Shown here: one piece after another, positions 8,511 to 14,745 of the stretch
Position numbering within the stretch: position 1 is the stretch's first letter
How the letters are laid out: each line of letters starts with the position of its first letter
Source: Streptomyces griseochromogenes
GTDB taxonomy: Bacteria > Actinomycetota > Actinomycetes > Streptomycetales > Streptomycetaceae
Reading direction: 5' to 3'
DNA length: 64,000 nucleotides
Assembly (NCBI RefSeq): GCF_001542625.1
Contig: NZ_CP016279.1
Coordinates: forward strand, 8,370,001-8,434,000
Made by a program: the position numbers and the translations under genes
Notes under the pieces: generated by a model
Seen by the model: only the letters and a program-made list of their open reading frames with translations
Told to the model about the DNA's origin: nothing
Databases searched by the model: none

Positions 8511-9116
8511 TCACGCAACCGATGTCTGCACGGAGGCCCAAGCGCTGGAGAAGCGCTCGACTTCAGCCCCACGCTCGTGCTCGTGCTTCTTCCACGCCGG
8601 ACGCTTGTGCTCGTGCTTCTTCCACGCCGGACGCTTGTGCTCGTGCTTCTTCCACTCCGGGCGCTTGTCCTCGTGCTTCTTCGCCGCCGGACGCTTGTGC
8701 TCGTGCTTCTTGGCCGCAGCGGGCTTGTGCTCGTGCTTGTTCACCGCCGCGGGCTTCTGGTCATGCTTCTTCGCCGCGGGCTTCTTCTCCTGCTTCTTCG
8801 CCGCGGGCTTCTGGTCCTGCTTCTTCACCGCGGGCTTCTGGTCCTGCTTCTTCACCGCCGCGGGCTTCTGCTCATGTTTCTTCGGCGCCGGACGCTTGTG
8901 CTCGTGTTTCTTCGCCGGATGCGGAGTCACGTTCGAGTCGGTGTCCTGCTCGATGTACGGGGCATCCCATGTGACCACGGCGGTGGCTTCCGCGGAGGCC
9001 ACCGCGGAGACCTCCTGCGGACCATCGGAGTCGTCGGCGTGGCCGACGCCGACGCCGAAGGTGGACAGCCCCGCCACCACCGCGGCTACGAGTGCGGCGC
9101 GCTGGAACTTGCGCAT
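8511..9116 (-). CDS. Secreted Lys/His-rich tandem-repeat protein, unknown function
   Basis: A 201-residue protein with a Sec-type signal peptide (basic MRKFQR, hydrophobic core, cleavage near GHA-DD at residue 27). A short acidic segment follows, then about twelve tandem units of 9-10 residues (about 69-181) of the form KKHEHKRPAW, KKHEQKPAAV or KKQDQKPAA. The tail is VERFSSAWASVQTSV. The repeat part is strongly basic, with regularly spaced histidines in about two thirds of the units. No catalytic motif, sortase signal or membrane anchor is seen. Metal or polyanion (nucleic acid, teichoic acid) binding is a guess from composition. A GAAAGG ribosome-binding site precedes the ATG. The upstream 9120-9210 region is AT-rich and holds a possible TATATT -10 box on the minus strand. 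Confidence 0.75.
   Translation of the reverse strand: MRKFQRAALVAAVVAGLSTFGVGVGHADDSDGPQEVSAVASAEATAVVTWDAPYIEQDTDSNVTPHPAKKHEHKRPAPKKHEQKPAAVKKQDQKPAVKKQDQKPAAKKQEKKPAAKKHDQKPAAVNKHEHKPAAAKKHEHKRPAAKKHEDKRPEWKKHEHKRPAWKKHEHKRPAWKKHEHERGAEVERFSSAWASVQTSVA
8574..8912 (-). repeat. Tandem coding repeat, 27-30 bp period
   Basis: About twelve direct repeats of 27 or 30 bases encode the KKHEHKRPA-type units. Neighbouring units at 8574-8700 are nearly identical at the nucleotide level (for example the repeated GCTTCTTCCACGCCGGA on the plus strand), which points to recent expansion by slippage or unequal crossing-over. This is a protein repeat, not CRISPR: there are no spacers. Confidence 0.85.
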
Positions 9117-9268
9117 GCTTTGACCTTTCTCACCTGAGCCTGAATCCTTGTCAGTATTGACTACTCAGCGTGAGAATATACGCACCGATCGTAGCAACTT
9201 GTGATCTTAGAGCGGGCGCCGCGTCAACCCCTCGCATGGGCCAAGCCCGCCCGGAACCAGAACAGGGC

Positions 9269-10852
9269 TCAGGCAAGCCACGGCCAACGCCCGTCGCAGC
9301 CACCCTCGATCAGTGAAACCATGCGGAAGGCGGCATCCGAAAGACCCGCGAACACGTGCCGGTTTCCGGTGCCCGACGGTCCGTGGCCCGCCCGGTAACC
9401 CTCCAGGTTCCAGGTGTAGACCGGGACATGGGCCGGGATCTGGGCGGTCGGGTCGCCGTGCTGGTGCGCGGTGTACTGCTCGTCGGTGACGATCAGCACC
9501 CGGTCGTGCTTCCTGTAGTGCCGGCGCACCGCCTCGGTGGTGTCGGTGCCGCCCAGGTTGCCGAAGCGCTCCAGGATCTTCAGCACCGACTCGCCCTTGC
9601 GGAAATCCACCTTCGCGCTGGACGAGCCGAACTCGACGAGGTCGGCGTCGGCCGCCCGCAGCGCGAGCGCGGAGCCGAAGATCGCCGCCGCGTCGGCCCG
9701 GGTGAGCTGAGCGCGCTCGGACACCTGCGACCAGAACATCGAGCCCGAGCGGTCGACCAGCACCAGGGTGCGGCCCGGCAGCGCGGGCACGTTGGCCAGC
9801 GAGTGACCGAGCGCCCGCTCCAGCGGGTACGCCCAGCGCAGCGAGGGTGCGTGCCGGTACGCGGCGAGGTAGCGGAACGGGAACTGCCGCGAGCGTGCCA
9901 CCTGCTCCGGGTCGCTGATCTTCGCCGCGACCTGGGCGGCGACCTCGTCCGAGACCCCTGCCTCGTCGAAGTTCCGCAGGTTGCGGACCAGCGCCATCGC
10001 GCCCATGGACGGGATCAGGGCCTCCCAGGCCGCCTTGTCCATCGGGCCCTGCAGCCAGCCGGCCAGCGCCTCCCAGGTGATCCCGGCCGCCGCCAGCCGC
10101 TCGGCGCCACCGGGCGCGGTGACGACCGCCCGCCGCTGCTCGACGGGCAGCGCCATCAGCTCGCGATGGGCCGTGAGCACCGGCAGCGACGCGGGCGGCA
10201 CGGCGCTGTCCGGGTTGTGCCGCCGGTCGAGCGCGTACCGGAACAGCTCGCCCTGCCACGGCTTGTCCGCGTCCGGCGCCGCGTGCACCAGGTTGAGGAT
10301 GTCGCCGAAGCGGTAGCCCTTGGACGCCGTGTCGTACTTGAGCAGCGACTTGGCGTGGTAGAGCCGTCGTACGGCGTCGGCGACGCCGCGCTTGACGGGC
10401 TTGGGGACGGCGCGGCCGTAGGTCGCCGTCCAGTAGGCGAGCAGCTCGCCGGGCTCGTCCGGGCGCTGGAGCACGGAGTCCACGACCTGCCGGTTGGACG
10501 GGCCGTCGGTGGCGCCCGCCGTCAGCCGGGCGTGCACGTACTCGGCGGCTCCCACGAGGGAGGCCGTCCGCATGTTGCCCTCGCCACGCAGCCAGCCGAG
10601 CAGACCTGCCGTCCATTCCGGGTCGCTGACGGCGAGCTCGCGGACGAGACGGGTGAACCGGTCGTCACGGTCGGCGCCGCTCTCGTAGAAGGTGTCCTGC
10701 GAGACGAAGTTGGAGACCGCGAGAAGGAAGAGTTCGGAGCGCGGCTCGCGCTCCTGGCCCCGGCCGCCCTCATAGGTCCGCAGGATCCGGCCCGTCGATG
10801 TCACCGCCGACTTCAGCTGCGCCTTGGCGGCACGCGTGTTGAATCGCGCCAT
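9269..10852 (-). CDS. rsr: Ro60 orthologue (TROVE and vWA domain RNA-binding protein, Rsr)
   Basis: A 527-residue protein. The N-terminal two thirds form a TROVE HEAT-repeat ring (GRILRTYEGG, SQDTFYESG, WLRGEGNMRTASLV, ALDRRHNPDSAV, MGAMALVRNLRNF). The C-terminal vWA domain carries MIDAS residues DRSGSM (about 366-371) and GGTDTT (about 433-438). In animals and in Deinococcus and Salmonella, Ro60/Rsr binds misfolded RNAs through the ring and Y RNAs on its outer surface, helping exonucleases with structured RNA. ATG at 10852 follows a GGGGG ribosome-binding site. Three Y-RNA-like genes lie immediately upstream on the same strand. No RtcB ligase gene is in the window. Confidence 0.93.
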   Translation of the reverse strand: MARFNTRAAKAQLKSAVTSTGRILRTYEGGRGQEREPRSELFLLAVSNFVSQDTFYESGADRDDRFTRLVRELAVSDPEWTAGLLGWLRGEGNMRTASLVGAAEYVHARLTAGATDGPSNRQVVDSVLQRPDEPGELLAYWTATYGRAVPKPVKRGVADAVRRLYHAKSLLKYDTASKGYRFGDILNLVHAAPDADKPWQGELFRYALDRRHNPDSAVPPASLPVLTAHRELMALPVEQRRAVVTAPGGAERLAAAGITWEALAGWLQGPMDKAAWEALIPSMGAMALVRNLRNFDEAGVSDEVAAQVAAKISDPEQVARSRQFPFRYLAAYRHAPSLRWAYPLERALGHSLANVPALPGRTLVLVDRSGSMFWSQVSERAQLTRADAAAIFGSALALRAADADLVEFGSSSAKVDFRKGESVLKILERFGNLGGTDTTEAVRRHYRKHDRVLIVTDEQYTAHQHGDPTAQIPAHVPVYTWNLEGYRAGHGPSGTGNRHVFAGLSDAAFRMVSLIEGGCDGRWPWLA

Positions 10853-10890
10853 GGTGAATTCCCCCGAATTCGTTCGTGTTTCGGAGGGAG

Positions 10891-11060
10891 GCACAGCAAA
10901 TGGAGGGTGCCCGAGATCGGGAGTCGGCGACGGACTTGTCCGGACGCTCTTCCATTGAGCTACACCGACCCGGGGTCGGATGACGGGAATCGAACCCGCA
11001 CGCTTCCGGTCCGATGAAGTAACCGCTGCCTGCGCACCGGACACCCACCATGTGCTGCGC
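10891..11060 (-). ncRNA. Y-RNA-like transcript B with permuted tRNA-like module
   Basis: Read 5' to 3' on the minus strand. A long closing stem pairs 11060-11038 with 10913-10891 (about 21 bp plus two mismatches; a minimal closing stem is 11046-11038 with 10913-10905). Next come the shared box GTGCGCAGGC and half of an anticodon-like stem (CCGGA). A 5-base variable loop leads to a T arm (GCGGG/CCCGT, loop TTCGATT, 10999-10983) and an acceptor-like stem closed by a 3-base loop CCG. After this come T8-A9, the D arm GCTC/GAGC with GG in its loop (10960-10946) and the other anticodon-stem half TCCGG. The shared 3' box ends in GATCT. Every tRNA helix is present, but in permuted order. Confidence 0.8.
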
Positions 11061-11133
11061 CTCCCGAGATCAATTCGGCGGCGGTCGTGGATTCTCTTTG
11101 CAAAAGAAGGAACCGCAGCCTGCGCACCGGGAG
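11061..11133 (-). ncRNA. Y-RNA-like hairpin C without tRNA-like module
   Basis: A 73-base rod-like hairpin between the two tRNA-like members. The closing stem CTCCCG/CGGGAG (11133-11128 with 11066-11061) is followed by the shared 5' box GTGCGCAGGC and faces the shared 3' box ending in GATCT. An inner stem GGC-T-GCGGT pairs with ACCGC-C-GCC, and a pyrimidine-rich tip is formed by TTCTTT opposite AAAGA. This is the layout of a classical Y RNA: an Ro60-binding stem and a pyrimidine-rich loop. Its 3' strand can alternatively pair with CTCCC just after transcript B. Confidence 0.7.
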
Positions 11134-11151
11134 GTGCGTGAAGTTTTCGGT

Positions 11152-11292
11152 GTCCAGAGATCGAGGCCGGCGGAACCGACGTGTTGGTGCTCTGACCCCT
11201 GAGCTACACCGGCCCGTTGAGCCGGTGGCGGGACTCGAACCCGCGGCCTCCCCGTTATGAGCGGAAGTAGGTCCTGCCTGTCGCACCTGGAC
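11152..11292 (-). ncRNA. Y-RNA-like transcript A with permuted tRNA-like module
   Basis: A 141-base element, read on the minus strand. The closing stem GTCCAG/CTGGAC pairs 11292-11287 with 11157-11152, and the shared box GTGCGACAGGC follows. A local hairpin has loop CTCATAA (CAT at 11259-11257). The T arm GCGGG-TTCGAGT-CCCGC (11244-11228) leads to a perfect 7-bp acceptor-like stem, CACCGGC (11227-11221) with GCCGGTG (11213-11207), closed by a 7-base loop. Then come T8-A9, the D arm GCTC/GAGC and the shared 3' box ending in GATCT. The 3' half of the tRNA-like fold precedes the 5' half. Known bacterial Y RNAs carry such tRNA-mimicking modules next to Ro60 genes. Confidence 0.8.
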
Positions 11293-11299
11293 GAGGATC

Positions 11300-11305
11300 A
11301 CTCTA
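11300..11305 (-). promoter_or_regulatory. Candidate -10 box of the Y RNA array
   Basis: TAGAGT on the minus strand ends 7 bases before the first base of the closing stem of transcript A (11292). A transcription start there would give an RNA beginning exactly with the stem. No good -35 box is seen, so support is spacing only. No other obvious promoter separates the three RNAs, which suggests co-transcription and processing, possibly together with rsr. Confidence 0.4.
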
Positions 11306-11352
11306 GGAGGGGAACCGCGGGGCGAGCGAGCGAATAAATTACCGCGCGGAGG

Positions 11353-12801
11353 TCAGTCGCACTTCTGGCGCTTCCAGGGCCCGGTGATGGCGAGCATGAT
11401 GCCCGGCTCCTGGATGTTGGCGAACAGGGTCCGGCCGTCCGGGGAGAAGGTGACGCCGGTGAACTCGCTGTACTCGGGCTTCTCCACGGTGCCGATGTTC
11501 AGCTCGTTGCGGGCGATCGGGTAGGTGCGGCCGCTGTCGGTGGCGCCGAACAGGTGCTGGACGCCCTCGCCGTCCTCGGCGATGACCAGGCCGCCGTACG
11601 GGGAGACGGTGATGTTGTCGGGGCCGTCGAAGGCGCCGTCCTTGGACGGGTCCGGGTTGACGCCGAGGAGGACCTTGAGCGTCAGGGTGCGGCGCTTGGG
11701 GTCGTAGAACCAGACCTGGCCGTCGTGCTGGACGGGGCTCTCCGCGCGGGCGAAGGAGGAGACGATGTAGACACCGCCGTCGCCCCACCACATGCCCTCC
11801 AGCTTGCGGGCGCGGGTGACCTGGCCGTCGGTGAACTGCTTGCGGACGGAGGTCGTCCTGGCGTCACGGTCGGGGACGTCGACCCAGTCGACGCCGTAGA
11901 CCGTGCCGATCTTCGTGGCCCGGGACAGGTCGTCCACGAACTTGCCGCCGGAGTCGAAGCACTTGAAGGCCTGCAGGACGCCCGCGTCGTCGGCGAGGGC
12001 GCGCAGCTTGCCGCGGCCGTGGCGGAAGTCCTCCGGCGGGGTCCAACGGTAGAGGAGGCCGTTGGGGCCGGCCGCGTCCTCGGTGAGGTAGAGGTGGCCG
12101 CGCTTGGTGTCCACCACGACGGCCTCGTGGGCGTAGCGGCCGAGCGCCTTGAGGGGCTTGGGGTCGTGGTTGGCACGGCGGTCGGCGGGGTCGACCTCGA
12201 AGACGTAGCCGTGGTCCGTGGTCATGCCGTTCTGGCCGGCCTTGTCCTCGGTCTCCTCGCAGGTCAGCCAGGTGCCCCACGGGGTGTTGCCGCCCGCGCA
12301 GTTGGTGGAGGTGCCGGCGATGCCCACCCACTCGGCGACGTGGTCGCGGCGCACCTCGACGACCGTGCAGCCGCCGGAGGCGGCCGGGTCGTACACGAGG
12401 CCCTCGGTGAGCGGCACCGGGTACTTCCAGTTGGCGCGCGGGCCCTTGAGCTCGTGGTTGTTGACTAGGAGGGTGGCGCCGCGAGGGCCGTCGAAGGTGG
12501 AGGTGCCGTCGTGGTTGGAGGGGGTGAACTCGCCCGACTCCAGCTTGGTCCTGCCGCTGTAGGTGATGATCCGGTACTTGAAGCCGGCGGGGAGCGCGAG
12601 GATGCCGTCCGGGTCGGGGATCAGCGGGCCGTAGCCGACGCCGCGGTGGCCGTGCGCCGACTCGCCGTCCACGGTCTCGATGTCGTCCGTGGCGGCGAGG
12701 GCGTTCGGGGCGGTGGCGAGGGCGCCGACGCTGCCCGCCAGTGCGACCCCGGCACCGGTGATCGCGGATTTCCTGGCGAAGTCCCTGCGGGTGAGCGACA
12801 T
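11353..12801 (-). CDS. PhoX-family alkaline phosphatase-like protein, Tat-exported
   Basis: A 482-residue protein with a Tat signal peptide (RRDFARKSAI, then a hydrophobic stretch to about residue 36, ending TAPNALA). The body fits the PhoX/DUF839 beta-propeller family (GYGPLIPDPDGILALPAGF, NHEL, TNCAGGNTPWGTWLTCEE, YAHEAVVVD, EGMWWGDGGVYIVSSF, FDGPDNITVSPYGGLVIAEDG). PhoX enzymes are calcium/iron-dependent extracellular phosphatases that release phosphate from organic esters. A PHO-box-like repeat about 70-90 bases upstream supports phosphate control. ATG 12801 is placed directly before the Tat motif; the open frame upstream contains the putative PHO box and is therefore probably leader. Confidence 0.85.
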   Translation of the reverse strand: MSLTRRDFARKSAITGAGVALAGSVGALATAPNALAATDDIETVDGESAHGHRGVGYGPLIPDPDGILALPAGFKYRIITYSGRTKLESGEFTPSNHDGTSTFDGPRGATLLVNNHELKGPRANWKYPVPLTEGLVYDPAASGGCTVVEVRRDHVAEWVGIAGTSTNCAGGNTPWGTWLTCEETEDKAGQNGMTTDHGYVFEVDPADRRANHDPKPLKALGRYAHEAVVVDTKRGHLYLTEDAAGPNGLLYRWTPPEDFRHGRGKLRALADDAGVLQAFKCFDSGGKFVDDLSRATKIGTVYGVDWVDVPDRDARTTSVRKQFTDGQVTRARKLEGMWWGDGGVYIVSSFARAESPVQHDGQVWFYDPKRRTLTLKVLLGVNPDPSKDGAFDGPDNITVSPYGGLVIAEDGEGVQHLFGATDSGRTYPIARNELNIGTVEKPEYSEFTGVTFSPDGRTLFANIQEPGIMLAITGPWKRQKCD

Positions 12802-12870
12802 GGTGTCTCCTGTGACGGTGGGCGTGCCGTGGAGGGTGGCGGACCTCGTTGCGGCGCTCACGCTCCCGCC

Positions 12871-12892
12871 ACCTTCTGAACGGGAGTTGAAC
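12871..12892 (-). promoter_or_regulatory. Candidate PHO box (two 11-bp direct repeats)
   Basis: On the minus strand GTTCAACTCCC (12892-12882) is followed directly by GTTCAGAAGGT (12881-12871): two GTTCA cores exactly 11 bases apart. This is the spacing of PhoP-binding direct-repeat units in Streptomyces. The second unit matches the consensus only in its core. It lies 70 bases before the start of the PhoX-type gene. Confidence 0.55.
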
Positions 12893-13043
12893 ACCCGGCT
12901 GCTTCAGAGACCCCTGTTCCATGAATCCGTATGCACAGCCCCATGGCCGCCCAAAGCGCCGGCCATGTCTTACCCGCCGTCACCTACTCCTTCGTCCCCG
13001 CCGTAACGGCGCTCAGCCCAGCCGGCGCGGTCCGGCGGGGCCC

Positions 13044-14480
13044 TCAACCGCCTTGCTGGGAACGCGCCTTGAACGCCGCCTTCCGCGCTTCCTTCGCCAC
13101 CTTCTTGTCCGGGTGCAACCGCCCCATCGCCTCCAGCACATCCGCGGTGGCGGGATGCTCCACCCGCCAGGCGGCCGCGAAGAACCCGCGGTGCTGCTCG
13201 GCCAGGCCCTCCACCAGCGCCCGCAGCTCCTCCGAGTTGCCCTCGGCGGCCAGCTGCGCGGCGACCGTGTCGATGGTCAGCCAGAACACCAGTTCCTGGG
13301 AGGGTGCGGGCACGTCGGAGGCACCCCGCTCGCTCAGCCATACCCGGGCGAGCCCCCCCAGCTCGGGATCGTCGAGAACGTCCCGCAGCGCGGGCTCGGC
13401 CTCCGCGCCCACGAGGGACAGCGCCTGCTGGCAGCGCAGCCTGCGCAGCGGTGCACCGGCGTCGCCGCCGCGCGCCGCCGCCAACAACTCCCGGGCCGCG
13501 GCGAGCGGTTCACGGCGGGTCAGCCACTGCTCGGTCTCGGCGCGCGCGGCGGACTGCCCGAAGTGCGCGGTGCCGTCGAGCAGCGCGTCCGCGCCCTTGT
13601 CGGAGAGTTCACCGACCGCGGGCGCCTGGAACCCGGCCTCCAGCAGCCGGGCCCGCAGCCCGTACGCGCCGAGCGGGGTGAGCCGGACCATGCCGTAGCG
13701 GGAGACGTCGGTGTCGTCCACGGGGGCGGCGGGCTCCTCGCCGGCGTCCTCCATGTCCGCCATCAGCGCCTCGTCGACGGGCTGGTACGCCACGAGCCCG
13801 GCCGGCTCCAGCATCCGGAACTGGTCGTCCAGGCGCATCATCGCGTCGGAGACCTGCTCCAGGACGTCGTTGGTGGGCTGCCCCATGTCGCTGGGCACGA
13901 TCATCGAGGCGGCGAGGGCGGGCAGCGGCACCGGAGCCTCGCCGGGGCCGTCCTCACCGACGGTCAGCAGATAGAGGTTGCCGAGGACGCCGTCGAGGAA
14001 CTCCGCCTCGGCCTCCGGGTCCCAGTCGAGTGACGAGAAATCGACCGTGCCGCCCTCGTCCATGGTGTCGATCAGATCGTCGAGGTCGGGCACGCTCGCG
14101 TCCGCGATGACGGTCTCCAGGGCGGCGAGCCAGACGGCGAGCACGTCGTGCGGCGAGCCGCCGGTGAGCAGCGCGAGCTCCTCGCCGGCGGCCACGGTCC
14201 CGGCCTCCTCGTCGGTGATCTCCACCAGCCCGGCGTCCACGGCCACCCGCCAGGCCTCGCTCGCGTAGGCGGCGGCGTCGTCCCCGCCGAGGCCGAGCAG
14301 TTCGGCGGCGGCCGGCAGCTGCTCCTCGACCAGGCCGCCGCCGGCGTCCACGCGGGTGTCGGGCCCGGCCCAGCGGGCGAGGCGGGCGGCCCGGGAGAGC
14401 AACGGCGTGGACAGCGCGGCGCGCGCCAGCTCCGCTTCGGGGTGCAGCCGTACGGGCGGCAGGGGGGAGCTGTCTGACAT
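13044..14480 (-). CDS. Conserved hypothetical protein, helical, acidic
   Basis: A 478-residue protein I do not recognise. It is rich in Ala, Leu, Glu and Asp and appears wholly alpha-helical, with a highly acidic middle (EGGTVDFSSLDWDPEAEAEFLDG). The C-terminal region looks like HEAT-type repeats (RRLRCQQALSLVGAEAEPA, then DDPELGGLARVWLSERG) and ends in a basic tail (KKVAKEARKAAFKARSQQ). No signal peptide or membrane segment is present. It is divergent from the nuclease gene, separated by 265 bases. Confidence 0.75.
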   Translation of the reverse strand: MSDSSPLPPVRLHPEAELARAALSTPLLSRAARLARWAGPDTRVDAGGGLVEEQLPAAAELLGLGGDDAAAYASEAWRVAVDAGLVEITDEEAGTVAAGEELALLTGGSPHDVLAVWLAALETVIADASVPDLDDLIDTMDEGGTVDFSSLDWDPEAEAEFLDGVLGNLYLLTVGEDGPGEAPVPLPALAASMIVPSDMGQPTNDVLEQVSDAMMRLDDQFRMLEPAGLVAYQPVDEALMADMEDAGEEPAAPVDDTDVSRYGMVRLTPLGAYGLRARLLEAGFQAPAVGELSDKGADALLDGTAHFGQSAARAETEQWLTRREPLAAARELLAAARGGDAGAPLRRLRCQQALSLVGAEAEPALRDVLDDPELGGLARVWLSERGASDVPAPSQELVFWLTIDTVAAQLAAEGNSEELRALVEGLAEQHRGFFAAAWRVEHPATADVLEAMGRLHPDKKVAKEARKAAFKARSQQGG

Positions 14481-14745
14481 CGGCTGGTTCTCCTCGGACC
14501 GTGAACGGACTCAGCCGCTCAGCCTAGACGGATTTCCACCCATGCCGCCCGGTTCATCTCTCCGTCGGTGGCCGTACATGGCCGAAACCTTGACAACTCC
14601 CGTCAGCAGGCAGGAGATTGACGCGCGTAGAAGTTGGGGGGACAACTGTTCACTCTGCTCTACGCGTGTCACAGAGGGCTACGTCCCCTGCACGCTCCCG
14701 TTCCATCCTCGTCCCGGCGCTCACGCATGTCCCCGGAGGGAACCC

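Noticed and set aside
8574..8912. CRISPR-like direct repeats of about 30 bases
   Set aside because: Units are contiguous with no spacers, keep one reading frame and encode a repeated peptide behind a signal peptide.
9356..11017. 553-codon plus-strand open frame opposite the Ro60 gene and Y RNAs
   Set aside because: Shadow of the TROVE gene; no motifs, no ribosome-binding site, and it runs into structured RNA elements.
10921..11260. Two ordinary tRNA genes (T-loop and D-arm sequences are conspicuous)
   Set aside because: The T arm and 3' acceptor strand come before the 5' acceptor strand and D arm, and the acceptor ends are joined by short loops, so neither is a conventional tRNA gene. They are treated as Y-RNA tRNA-like modules.
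14648..14658. PHO box for the secreted nuclease
   Set aside because: Only one GTTCACTCTGC unit; flanking 11-mers do not match. Mentioned in the gene entry only as a half site.
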